Below are positions 10,815 to 22,500 of a DNA stretch of 64,000 nt, one piece after another. Each line of letters begins with the position of its first letter. Position 1 is the stretch's first letter. The position numbers and the translations under genes were made by a program. Origin of the DNA: Anniella stebbinsi (Eukaryota > Chordata > Lepidosauria > Squamata > Anniellidae); assembly GCA_029215795.1 (NCBI GenBank), contig JARDYH010000004.1, positions 36,088,001-36,152,000 of the forward strand, in the 5' to 3' direction. The notes under the pieces were generated by a model, which saw nothing but the letters and a program-made list of their open reading frames with translations, did not search any database and was not told the DNA's origin.

Positions 10815-11045
10815 CCTGTACATGTCTACTTAGAAGTAAGTCCCATTGACATCAATGGGGCTTATTCCCAGGTAAGTGGGTATAGGATTGCTTGTTGTAA
10901 CCATTGATTGAAATGATAGAAGTGTTGTTGTATATTGTTGTTGTATAGGATTGCAGCTCAGGGGTGTTTAAGATTGCAGCTTGGGGCACACTTACCTGGG
11001 AGTATACATCATTGAACTTTGTGGGATTTAACTCTGCATAGGATT
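10815..11045. repeat. Short reptile palindromic repeat, two or three partial copies
   Basis: Holds TTAGAAGTAAGTCCCATTGA and GGTAAGTGGGTATAGGATTG at 10,830-10,890, then CACACTTACCTGGGAGTATA and TTAACTCTGCATAGGATTCC at 10,987-11,045. These are arms of the same CAATCCTA / TAGGATTG repeat. Confidence 0.6.
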
Positions 11046-12635
11046 CCACTATAAATGAGTCATTGGTATAAAGGAAGAAAAACTGACCCTTAATATTGTG
11101 TGTTCTGTTTGTGGCCCTTTTGTTTTGTTTTGTTTTCCAGTATGGTATGTAAAAATATGAATAAATAATATGGCAAGTCTTCTCTGACTATGGGTGGGAG
11201 AGATCACTTTCATTATCAGAAAATGGTTATGATTAGTTTTAAGATTTTTTAAAATCTAGAACCTCCACTCTCCATATCAAAATGTCTGCACTTGTGAAAT
11301 CTACCGTTATTGGTATTATAGGAGGAAGAGAACAGAACTTTCTGATCCCCTCCTATAATCAGGCAACAGAAAGCATAACTGGAACAAAGCAACAGGGGTT
11401 CCTGAACTCCATTTATCTTACATCATTGGGATGATGGGGCCATGGGAATGTAGACACCCCTACAAATCCAATGTGAATAATTGAAGGTATTCAGCAAGGG
11501 GGCATTCAAAACGCCCTAGTTCTTAACTTCTTGGACGAGGAAGTCGGCCAGCCTTACAATCTTCAGTGCTCCCCCATGACATTTTGAGGATCTAGGAATT
11601 AACTAGAAATGATATTACATATCATGTTCTTGAAAATCAAACATGCATTTGGAATTGGTGCATGGTCTTTTAAAATGTTTTAAATTTTCCTACTGCATGA
11701 GATTTTTAAAAAATAAATAGATATTCTTTTTGAGGAACTATCAGGATTTTTAAAAAAGATTATATGGGGTGTTGCTTTGATACAGAGCAGATTTAATTTT
11801 AACTGGTTACATTTACAGATTTGTCACAGTTGAAGAATATAGAGGATTGGACTCCCATAGTTTGCTCTAGCAGACTGCAACCTGAATGCTATTATGGCTC
11901 AAATTTTCTGGGTCAGCTTAAGTTGTCATACAACTTCTGATACAGAATCTCCTGGTAGGATGTTTTTCTTATTACCAATATACCTCACACTCGGTGATTG
12001 ATGAAAACATTAACCTCTTGCATTTACTTGATTTTCACTGCTAAGTCTTATTCAGACACTTCCCGTCTCCAGGGAGGAAAAAATGTGCCCCTTTTAGCAC
12101 TACATTACTAAAGTGCACAGTCTTCTGAACAAGTAAGGAAAAACTGGTGTGACTGGCAGTGATGCTGTGGATAGTATCTAGTATTGCTCATGCTACTACT
12201 GCTCCCGTAGGAGATAGAGTGCAAAAGCTGTACTTGCTGTGGCAAGGATATTGGTTTCTCAGCAATAGAAGTTGGTAGCCCCTATAGGGAGAACCAGTGA
12301 TTCACTGAAAATACTAGTACTTTCTGGAGAAATCTCTATTGTTTCCACCTAGGAGAAGATGAAACTTACTTTAGTAAATTTTATTTCAATACATTGTCTA
12401 GTCATTTAGTTCTCTGTGACTGTATCACAACTTCCATATTTCTTTTAGCAAAGTCACACCCTGTATTTCTTTTGGAAAAGAGAGGAGGGGCAGTAGGTAT
12501 CTTTGTGCATTTATACTTCAGAGAATATACTGAAAATAAAATGATACTCAAAACAAAGGAAATGGTCAAGTTGCTATGGCACTTTGAAGACTAATATTTT
12601 TTGTGGGGGTGGGCAGTATAAATTCAGTATAAATG
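11046..12635. other. Non-coding stretch, nothing recognised
   Basis: AT-rich, no long open frame, no splice-bounded candidate and no clear repeat. Likely intronic or 5' flank of NCOA6. Confidence 0.4.
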
Positions 12636-12637
12636 CA

Positions 12638-12762
12638 ACTTGTGGCCATTCAGATGTTTTGGCCTACAGTCCCATCATGCCTCACTGTTGGCTATGTTGG
12701 CTAGGGCTGATGGGAGTTATAGGCCAAACTTCTGGAGGGCCCCAAGTTTCCCACCCCTGATT
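12638..12762. repeat. Palindromic hAT-like MITE (ACTCCCATCA family)
   Basis: GATGTTTTGGCCTACAGTCC on the left faces GGGAGTTATAGGCCAAACTT on the right, around a CATTGGCTATG-type centre. The same family occurs at 34.52, 52.6, 55.25 and 60.8 kb. Two of those copies have near-perfect 8-bp target duplications. Confidence 0.7.
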
Positions 12763-12784
12763 TATTGGGACATGAGTGTTCATA

Positions 12785-12910
12785 ATCTGAAATGCAGTAA
12801 TGGTGCATACTATTGTATTCTTAAATAACATATCACATTCAGTTATGCTTAAGTCCATTGAAATTGGTGTACTTAAGTGCACGTAACTCTGTAATTGATT
12901 CAGGCCTTTA
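12785..12910. repeat. Short reptile palindromic repeat, degraded
   Basis: GGTGCATACTATTGTATTCT and TATGCTTAAGTCCATTGAAA followed by GTGTACTTAAGTGCACGTAA resemble the CCATTGAA palindromic family, with many changes. Confidence 0.4.
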
Positions 12911-13730
12911 TATTCTTCAGATAATTTGCAAATCTACTTGTATATCTTCTGGGTCCCTGCTACACGTGCACCGTCTGTTTTCCTAGAGATCCATGTGCAT
13001 GTTAACTATTCTACTCACTGCATATAATAATGAACAGTTTGATTAAAACACCCTTACTTGCTGGTGTGGCACAAGCTGATGAATGCACCATAATACCTGA
13101 AGTGGTATCCAGTTTCACTCAAAGGAAAGTTTTTCAACCCTGCCTCATTTGCTTCCAAAAATGTCTTCGTTACTTGTGCATTTGTTCCATAATGACATTG
13201 GGATGTGGGGATGCTCTGGAACTAAGGACCACTGGCGGGCCTATGCCTCCAGGCCTCCCCAACACCCCTTGTCTGGAATTTATGCACCATTAAGAGGCTT
13301 TTCTGAGCCCTCATGTGGCAGCGCTGATGGCTGGTGATGCTGCTCTACAGGCCATTGCATTCATTTTTGGTTCCCAGTGCCAGGGTAGCAGGACCAAGTG
13401 TCACTTTATGTACTCATGTTAGGAGCCTTATGCTGTGAGCTGTTGTGGCTGTACTGCAAAGCAGGCTAAAATCTCCATAATCTTAACTTCCAGTAACTTC
13501 TTAATTGCTCACTTCTTAATTTGGCCTGCTAGCATTTTGTCAGTGCGATGAAATAAAACCAGTATGTTGAAACAGGTTTGTACAAGAGCTGCCCTGAAAG
13601 TTCATGTTTAAAAAATGAAAAACCCAAATACTTTTACTGCCATCTGGCTGCCATTTCTCTCTCTCAGAATACTCCTGGAATGATGATGTGTCATTGAGTG
13701 GGCTTCTTTAGGGTAAAAAAAAGAATACTA
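12911..13730. other. Non-coding stretch, nothing recognised
   Basis: Short open frames only, none with recognisable protein similarity or consistent splice sites. Confidence 0.4.
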
Positions 13731-13734
13731 TATT

Positions 13735-13830
13735 TTACATCTTGCCTTTCCTCCAAGGACCTCAATGCCCCACACTTATTTATCCTCACAACAATCCTGT
13801 GGGGTAGATTAGGCAAAAATAGTGTGACTG
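13735..13830 (-). repeat. MIR/L2-like fragment
   Basis: TTATCCTCACAACAATCCTG followed by TGGGGTAGATTAGGC is the typical complement of the 3' part of MIR-like CORE-SINE elements. It resembles the longer copy at 14,745-15,005. Confidence 0.5.
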
Positions 13831-13884
13831 CATCAGGGTCACTTGGTGACCGCCACTTTTTTCTCAGAAGAGCCTGGAATGTCA

Positions 13885-14075
13885 TTACATTGACTGGGTT
13901 TGCATGACATGATAACCCATCATGGCCAGCTAGCCATGGAGAGTTGTTGTCTAAACCTAGCACATTTTTCACAGTTTGGCTTCATTTTTGCAAAGAATCC
14001 ACTCAATGAACCCATGTCTTGTTGTAGGGTTGTTCTTACCCATGGTTGGTTGTTGTGCTGTCTAAGCCCAAGAGA
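13885..14075. repeat. MITE-like element (GACATGATAACCCA family)
   Basis: CTGGGTTTGCATGACATGAT on the left and GGTTGGTTGTTGTGCTGTCT followed by AAGCCCA on the right form imperfect inverted ends about 190 bp apart. They match the style of the larger MITE family at 29.6-31.9 and 54.1 kb. Confidence 0.45.
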
Positions 14076-14339
14076 GCAATTTTATTGTGCGTTGCCGGGA
14101 TTGGCTACAGAGCTGCTTGGCAAAAGCAAAACAAATCCTGTGCCCCTCTTCACTATCCTGCCGGTGCCATCTCCAACCTCCCTTGCCACTGATTGACCCT
14201 CCACCAATGCTGAAATGGCACTTTGGAGGGACTGTCACTTGTTCACCACTTTTTAAAAATAATAATAATTTGTGTTATGATTCTAAGCCCTCCTGCTGAA
14301 ATGCAAGACAATAAAGAGGTCTGCCGAGGTCAGCAAATA

Positions 14340-14740
14340 AACATCTCTTTGCACCCTAGGAACTTTCCTCTAGGCTAACACTTGGCTAAACTAAGCAAGA
14401 CAATTATCCTTTCAACAAAAGGAAAAGCCTTTTCCCTGAGCCCCTTTAACTTCAAGGAGGATTCCTCTGAAGAAGCTTTTGGCAAGAATCTAGCTGAGCT
14501 GATCGCCTCTCACCTTCTTGTAGCTCCGCCCGTTTGGGTCTGTGGCAGACTCTAGGATCAGCCAACTCTGAAGTCCCTTCCCCCTCTGAGGATTCCTCAT
14601 TGTCCACAGACTGTGTTAACGTTTTCACTGATAAGGTCCTGCAGAAGGTTCATCCCCAGCTGGTGAAGAGCCTGGGACAATCACCTCCCCCACTTCCTGT
14701 GTAACCTGGTACGTTTCTAGCCCTGTCTTGTCTGCTTCAG
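14340..14740 (+). repeat. Possible LINE-derived stretch
   Basis: Less AT-rich than its surroundings. Short open segments such as CVNVFTDKVLQKVHPQLVKS resemble the region between endonuclease and RT in some LINEs. No catalytic motif is visible, so the assignment is weak. Confidence 0.25.
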
Positions 14741-14744
14741 AATC

Positions 14745-15005
14745 TGATTCCGATTTATTTATTTATTGCAATTATATCCCACCTTTTCGCCCCAAGGAAC
14801 CCAAGGCGGTGTACATAATTCTTCTCCTACTCTCCATTTTATCCTCACAACAACAACCCTGTGAGGTAGGTTGTGCTGAGAGTCTGTCACTCGCCCAAAG
14901 TCACCCAATAAGCTTCCATGGCCGAGTGGGAACTAGAACCTGGATCTCCCAACTCCCAGTTGAACACTTTAGCCACTACACTGCACTGGCTCTGAAATTC
15001 CTTTT
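14745..15005 (-). repeat. MIR-like tRNA-derived SINE, complement strand
   Basis: Read from the right, GTAGTGGCTAAAGTGTTCAA and GGTTCTAGTTCCCACTC resemble a tRNA-derived head with a degenerate B box. The left part (TCCTCACAACAACAACCCTG, GTGAGGTAGGTTGTGCTGAG) is the CORE/3' part. Order and orientation fit a CORE-SINE inserted on the minus strand. Confidence 0.65.
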
Positions 15006-15128
15006 CCCACCCTAAGGGGAGTAGGCCTGGTCACAACAATTTTGTCAGTGCCCTCCTCCCATTTAACACTTCCCTGAGTCTCCGGCACATCCAGAAAGGT
15101 GAGATATTGCCCCCCATCCACTTTTCAT

Positions 15129-15409
15129 GGATCCTTTTCAGAGCAGTTACTGCAGCAACCATAGCAGTAACTGCTCTGTTCACTAGTTTTTCGCATGACA
15201 TACATCAGGATATTGACAGAGTGGGGAAATGAAGCAAAAATCATGGGAAAGCAGTAGAATGTGGGGGAATTTAGCATGACATCCCCACAACTGTCAGTAA
15301 CTCCTGCGCATTTGGACAAGAGCCACAGCAAGAAATTTAAAAATAAAAAGATTGATGAATAGAGCAGTTACTGCTGGGGTTACTACAGTAACTGCTCCAA
15401 AAAGGATCC
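15129..15409. mobile_element. 281-bp foldback element with 54-bp inverted ends
   Basis: 15,129-15,182 and 15,355-15,409 are inverted copies with few mismatches. Both begin with the palindrome GGATCC and contain GAGCAGTTACTG facing CAGTAACTGCTC, so each arm is itself palindromic. The middle is unique AT-rich sequence. I see no clear target duplication. The structure fits a non-autonomous foldback DNA transposon; family unknown. Confidence 0.75.
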
Positions 15410-16033
15410 TCTCCCTTTGTATCTTTTTTTCCTTGGTCCTTGTCAACTGTGCGCAACTTAGCCTATTTGCAATCTGCCTTGTCAATTTTCTTGCATGTTA
15501 CCTACTCCACTTAGGCACTCCCATTGACTGCTGCTACATATAAGTACATTGACAAGACAAGACTACCCATATCGGACAGGCAAATGTGCACTCTTGCGCA
15601 TTTGCAAAAAAAAAAGGGGAAAGAAAACAATTTTTAAAGAATTGCAAAAGGGGTAGCAATCAGAGTGGGAAGGGACCGTGGCAAGGAGATGTGATGGGCT
15701 GTGCCGCAAAGGCACCTGGAATATGTGCCAGAGCCAGCTGGAGGACCGAGGGGGAGAACAAGCCCAACTGTCTGTCAGGGTGAACAAACATCCCATCATG
15801 GCTTATTCATAGGGTGGCTTAGTGTGACATGCAAACCCACTCAATCTTGAAATATCATTCCAGGTACATTCAGGAGTGTTCCACTGCTGCCAGCTGTAGT
15901 AGTTTTAAAAAATACAACTTTATGTATAGTAAAAGAAAAATGATGGTTGCTTGCCACTGCAGTATGCTCCCCCACCCTGGTGAAAACCTGTTGAATTATT
16001 TTCTTCCCACAGAATTTTTTTTGACACACTGGG
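15410..16033. other. Non-coding stretch upstream of the NCOA6 ATG exon
   Basis: No supported exon or named repeat. Confidence 0.4.
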
Positions 16034-16094
16034 CTGGTTCACACAATCACCGCAGCTTAAACATTATTTAAGCTATAGTGATCATGTGAACCAA
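16034..16094. repeat. Tiny palindromic MITE
   Basis: TGGTTCACACAATCACCGCA on the left faces AGTGATCATGTGAACCA on the right. About 25 bases of each arm pair imperfectly, including CAGCTTAAA with TTTAAGCTA. Confidence 0.55.
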
Positions 16095-16319
16095 GTCAGT
16101 GACTCTCTCAAATAACTGCAGATGAGTAGTGAATTTGGAGAGCCATTTCATTTCAACCTTATTTTTTTTTACATAAGGAGCATGTAAAAAGAAGAATTCC
16201 TGAGAGCTGGACATGTTAAAAATAAAACACAAGCAGTAGTATCAACAGGCTAGACTTGTTTAGCTGCCTATTTGTACATGTGTTTAAACAATATATTCTT
16301 AATTTGCTTTCTTTCACAG

Positions 16320-16599
16320 GTTCTTAATACCTGATTAGTTTCCAGTGCAGCAAATTACATAGCCATGGTTTGGGATGACATACCTAACTTAAAAGATAAC
16401 TATACTTTGTTGTGTTCTTCAACCATGGAAGAATTGGAAGTGGATCTTGACTCGGGACTGGATGAAGATGACATAAAACATGGCAACTCTTTTGAAGATT
16501 CTACAATCTTTGTAGCTTTTAAAGGGAATATAGATGATGATGACTTCAAACAGAAATTGGGCATCATCTTGGACAATGTTCTTGGCCTTTTACACATGG
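16320..16599 (+). CDS. NCOA6: NCOA6 first coding exon (residues 1-78)
   Basis: The acceptor is TTTGCTTTCTTTCACAG ending at 16,319. The exon opens with 45 nt of 5' UTR, and the ATG at 16,365 sits in AGCCATGG, a good Kozak context. It encodes the acidic N-terminus with [17 protein letters not shown], almost identical to the human block. The donor is GTACTA at 16,600. Reading on into the intron stops after a few codons. Confidence 0.96.
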
Positions 16600-19500
16600 G
16601 TACTATACTTTGTTATAATTAAAGAGTCCTTGAAATATTTTTAATATTAGCTTTTTACATCATTTATTTAGAGTTTAAATTGGTCTAGAATACTAAAACC
16701 TTACTAGAGTTGTTCTTGGTAAAAAGTTGATGTAGCTGTTCTTGAGGGCAGGAATATTTACTTTAATCACTGTATTTTTGCAGCTGTTTTATGTTCTTTT
16801 TACACTTACTATTCATCTGTTTGCTCAATTCTCTTATTTGAACTGCTGAGGGGGACCAATGAAACCACTCCCTATTATATTACTGCTTTAAAAAGCAAAA
16901 ACAAAACAGTTATTTTGAGATCTTCTCTTTTTTAAAAAATTTAAGGCGTGTCATTGTCCCCTTAATTTACCAGTGATCTGTCTAGCTCCATTCTTGGATG
17001 ACAAATCCTTACAGCTTAGTTATCTTAGGGAGGCTCAAGCCATTTGTTTCTTCCCTTGGAAAGAGGCTCATTGCAAATGCAGAAAACTTTTGGGTAGATG
17101 AAGTTAATTATCAGGTACCTCCTTCTGCTTTAGCTGTCCGAGTGAGATAAATAAGTGGATGACTGTCCAGGTGAAGGAAACTGTTTATGCTTAAACAGGT
17201 CAGAATCTTAGGTATTATTAGCTCCCAAAATGTGCAAATTGTGTTATGTTTGTCCTGCACTATTCTAGCTGTTTTCTGAATTATCATGGCTCTTTCATGC
17301 TTAAAGAAATCAAATTGTTCAAATTTAAGAGTGGCAAAAGCAGATGTTACCAGTTGTCTATTAATATTGCCTCCATTTGGAATCAATTTCTGTGGAAATA
17401 TTTAATATTGTTAGTGATCGTTTGAGCAATCATGTTTAAAAAGCTATGTTGATTAAATTCCATTCTGCCATGAGAGGTCACTTATTGCTTGAAATAAGTG
17501 TCCACTTATTACCCAAAGAATGGGGTCGTATCCAATTGTGGCCACTCCACTGACTAGGCATCTACCCAACAGTATGGGGATGGAGGTGATTTTTGGCAGT
17601 TCCCCCTCCCCTTCCTCGCAGCTGGAGCAGATGGGGGCTGCAGAGGACAGGAGGAATTGCTGAAAAACACCTCCCCATTCAGAGGGTGGATGCCTTTGGT
17701 CAACAAAATGACCGCAACTAGATGCAGCACATGAAAACAAGTGGAAGATGTAAAATTTATTTTGTCAGATAATTTTGATAATTAATTTGACTTTCACCAG
17801 GGAAGAAAAATATCATAAGGATGGTAATAAAAACACAGGACTGATTTAGATATAACTTTGAGCTGATTTCTTTTCTTCTGGTTATCATTTACCCATATGA
17901 CCTAGCTGCTTTTGTATCCCAGCCATGGAGCGACCACAGTACCTTTTAAGATTGCACAGGTTGTCTGATCTGCAAATTTCTTGTTCATGCAAGTAGATGA
18001 TTCCTCTGAAAAAATATAGCTGGAATTAATTTCAGGGCTCACCCGTTTTGTGTTCAAATGTATAATGACTTATGTGAACTAGTTCATCCTTAGATCTGCT
18101 AATTTTTATTTTTCTCTCTATCCTTTTACAAGAATCTGACAAGTTAAAATTGAGGAAGGTGGAACCCTGGAACAGTGTACGTGTTACTTTCAATATTCCT
18201 CGTGAAGCAGCTGAGCGACTACGAATGCTGGCTCAGAACAACAACCAGCAACTTCGGGATTTGGGAATTCTCTCAGTTCAAATAGAAGGTAATTGAAACT
18301 TCTTTTGTGGTTGAATCTGAACTATATATAGCATATTTAAAAAGTACGGTTAAGATTATTAACAAATGTTTATTTCCATTTGCTTCTTCAGTAACTTGAC
18401 TAAAATAATTATACCAAGAAATTGTTTACCTTACTAGTATCCTGATGGTTTTGACAGGGATGGGCTACGTGTTACACTTAAACCTATGAGTTTCCCTTAC
18501 CCTAACTGTATTGTTCAATAGCACTTGCCTTGTGAGTTCTGCCTATCGAATAATAAGATCCCCTACCATGCTCCATGTTAGCTGTCATTGCCAAAGTGAG
18601 TGGGAAAGTTCTACACGGTTTCCAGGAATCACATAATGAGTGGTACTAAATGATGTCTCTGAGGGTAGGATTGGGAAATCTGCCACAGGAATGCTGAACC
18701 CAGTGGCAACTGTATCTGTATATGTATGTGTACATACTACATATACTGTATGTATATGTGGTGTGTGTATCAGAGTGTCTGCATCCTTAAGAATGTGCTG
18801 CATTGGAGCAAGTGGATTAAACAACCAGTGTTAAGTTTTTAAATGCCAAGCAGTGTGCAAGGTCCATCCTCTCCTCATTGTGTGTTTCAAATGCATGTTG
18901 TTGAATATATCACTTCGCAATGCGTACCTTTTAAAAATGCTGTTTGTAGCTTCTTTCTTTGCCATAACAAAGCCAATTTATGTTCTGCTTTAAATGTTAA
19001 TTAATACTTTCAGGTGAAGGTGCAATCAATTTGTCATTAGCTCAAAACAGAGGCCAAGATGTGAGGATTAATGGGCCTGTTGGACAAGGCACTTCAGTGC
19101 GAATGGAGACAGGATTTTCCATGCCAGGAAGCCAAGGCAAGTTCAGTTTCTTTAACATTTAGAAAAATATTTTTTGAAATGTGCAACTAGTCTTTTGTAC
19201 GACTCCAGTGTCTGACTTTTCCAATGGCTTGTTTGGTTCTTGAGTGGTGCTGCAGGATTTCTGAAACAAGAACTTGAGTGTTATAATTACATGAAGGAAG
19301 TAAAAGAAAATGTATGGCTGTTACTTAAATAAGAATGGAGGATTGAAAAATGTTACACTATATAGTAAAATAGAAGCAAAACGAATGGACATAGTAGTAA
19401 TATATATATATACTACAGGCCAACTACAGACCATGATGTTGAAATAAAAGTCATATATAAGCAAGTCAAAAGGCTGATAGATAAAACTAAAAGAAAACAT

Positions 19501-22500
19501 AGTTTGAGTATAATAGGACACAGAGATAATGTGAAGGAGGTAGGATTATTTGGATTAGGTAAAAGAAGTATAAGAGGGAACCACTTGGACATTTGTAGGC
19601 AGTTCAACGTAGCAACAAATCTTTGAGGTACTTAAAATAAGTTTATGTACTTTGAAAACACAGAGAGATGTTAAATACATTATATAATGGTTAGAAATGT
19701 ATTTAAGGATCAAATAGAAGCTCTGCAGGTAATTTGTTCATGGTAAAACATAGATTAAAATTTTAAGAAGCTGAAAAGAAAGTTAACAAAAATGGAACAT
19801 GCATTCTGACCAATGCGCAGAAGATACAGATGTATAAAATAGATCAAAACAAGCAAAGAGGAAAAAGAGGACTATGCTAATAATAAATAAAAATTAACAA
19901 CTTGAAAGAAGCAGCAACTGTGTGTATAGGACTAAGAAAAAAAGAGCCAAGCAAGGCATGGGTAACAGGGGAAGTAACTGATTTGATGAAACAATGGAGA
20001 GAAGTTTTAAACGTGTGTGATACCATGGGGCGGGGGGAACAAAATACTGGTTACTAGATAAGTTTTATAAATACGGTTGGTAAAAGGTAGGCAAATAGTG
20101 TATTAAAGAACGTATGCTTAGGAGAAGGGGTGATATAAAGCAAAGAAGGAATGAAAAATGACAAAACAGGACTGTATTGGAAAGGCTGGAATTTGATTCC
20201 TATTGTAGGAATTAAATGCAATCAGGAGTAGAGGATAATATTTCAGCTGAAAACTACTGTTGAACAAAACCTGTTGGACCATTCAATTATACAATTGATA
20301 TATATTTAGCCCAAGTATAACGTTAATTCCAACGTTAACAAAAACAGAGAAGTTTGAACAACCTAGGACTATAAACTCATTTCTAGTATTTTTGAAGTCT
20401 GTCAAAGATACTTTAGAACAGGATTGGAATAAAAAATACATGTACAAAAGTGAGGATCAGTTTGGTTTTCTGAAACAAGGGAGGCCATCCTTGCAGTCCA
20501 AGTGATGATAAAAAGAGGACTAGAAATTTGGAATGATGCTTAGAGCGCAATCCCAACTTGCAGATCTGTTGGTTGAAGGGGTTTAGGAAGGGGCAGGCAA
20601 GCTTTTCTGGTGGTAGAGAGAAGCTCCATCAGATGTCAGCCGGTGGGGTGGGATATCTCCATCTCAGTGACCTCAAACCTCAAATGAAGTGAGTCTGAGA
20701 TAGCCTTGGATCTGCTAGCTCCGAGATCGAGAGCACTCCTCCCCAAGTGCCTGCCCTGATGACAGAAGCTGGCATGACATTGGATTTCTCTGTTATATAG
20801 CATTTATCAAAAACCGATGGAGGAAAGCATCCAAGTCAGGTGAAAAAGAAGGGAGAAACAGGTTCTCAGGATGCAAAGGATTTATTTATCAACCTAATAA
20901 TTTTTGACTGGAATAAAATCTTCACTGTATTGCAAAGACAGGATTAATTTATGATGGCAGATATATATTATTAGGGCTATAATTTTTAATCAATTAATGA
21001 TATGGGCAGCAGATTTAATTTTAAAACTATTTTAAATATAAATGCCTATAAAAAGTGCCATCTTAAGAGGCATTCCCTCCTGTGTGTCAGAGGGGGAATG
21101 CCACTTAAGATGTCTGCATCATCTCATATGCAAATGTATGCATGTATAATCAATTTTAACAAAGGTTTATCAATTAAGTTTTCTCTAATAATTTGTCTAA
21201 CAATTAAGATTTCTGTAATTATATAGAGAACTTATATAATTTGCTGTGATTAGAGTAAATGATAACTGAATAAAGAACCAAAATTTGAAAAGAGATCCCA
21301 CCAGGGGTGTTTGCTGTCCCCTGAACTATTTAAATTATTTATAATTGCCTCCTCTGTAAACAAAATAAAGCACACATTAGGCTTGGACATCAAAGTAACT
21401 TGAAAGGAAATATACTGGCTATGTTTTGATGATATGATGGTAATCGTAAATACAAAAAGAGAGTTGCATTTTATACATTCTTTGATGGAAAAAAGCACTT
21501 CGTATGAGTCAGTATAACAAAAGAGACAATTTGACAGAGGGAGTAAGGATGGAATCCTATGCATGTTTCTGTTTAATCAAGTCTTACAATTCTCAGCATT
21601 CCTCAGCCACCATGGCTGGCTGAGGCATGCTTGTAGGACTTGTTTCTGCCTAAACATGCATAGGGATTGAGACCTAAATTTACTTTTGAGAGAGTAATGC
21701 ATATGGAGTACCATACTACAGGACATGCTTTATGGACAATGCAAAGTGTGAAGAAGAGAGGCATTATTAAGAACAAGAGCAAGACTTAGTTACAATTACA
21801 TAAAACAGTTAAAGAGGAAAAAAGCGTACAGATGTGGACGTAAAAAACTTGCACAAGACAGAAAATAGTGTAGCGTCTATGAATTGAAATCCATGTAGTT
21901 TGCATGGGTTTTAAAACATCTTCACATACTAATATAACTATGAACAAGGGAGGAAGGGAAAGGTCAACATAAGTAGATAAGTTATTCTACATTTGGTTTT
22001 AACTTTGTGTATTGGCCTTCAGCAACTAAGTTTAAATGTGCTTGCTTCCTGGAGTACAGGGAAGGTCCTACAAATATTCATATTTGTAATTTGTTTTTAG
22101 CTGTGTGACTCAACAGTTCCATGCTTTGCATATGGTTGTGTAGCCTTTCATTCTCCTCAAGTATCCATGTAGATGTGTATTTTGCCCCAAATCAAACAAC
22201 TAGAGTTAGAATGTCCAATTTTCAGTGCAGGGTTTAAGATTTTTTATTTTATATGGTGCCATATTTTGATATTGCAATGTGACAAACAACGTCTTTGTAC
22301 AATGAGAACTATTATTATGTTTCTAGGTTTAATACGAATAAACAATCCTGCAACTGTCATGATGCAGCAGAGTGGGAATGTATCATCAACTATGATGACA
22401 AGTACAACTAACACAGAGCTGCAACCTAGAACACCTCGTCCAGCATCTCAGTCAGGTACTATACATAGAGCCTACTAATTCTAAATGCCATTCCTTACTA

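Larger units (their letters stand above)
19137..22326 (+). other. NCOA6 intron 3 (GC-AG), contains a LINE remnant
   Basis: Starts GCAAGT and ends TTATGTTTCTAG. The middle (about 20,150-21,500) carries decayed LINE sequence. A palindromic repeat lies at 21,550-21,672. Confidence 0.8.

Noticed and set aside
14745..15005. tRNA gene suggested by a GGTTC-like box
   Set aside because: The box belongs to a tRNA-derived SINE; no cloverleaf can be drawn and the flanks match MIR-like sequence.
15586..15799. Two overlapping frames on opposite strands around an A-run
   Set aside because: Short, compositionally biased, no similarity or splice sites.
19137..19145. Canonical GT donor at 19,141 for exon 3
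   Set aside because: Using it shifts the frame at exon 4 and loses the conserved RINNPATV junction; the GC donor at 19,137 keeps the frame.
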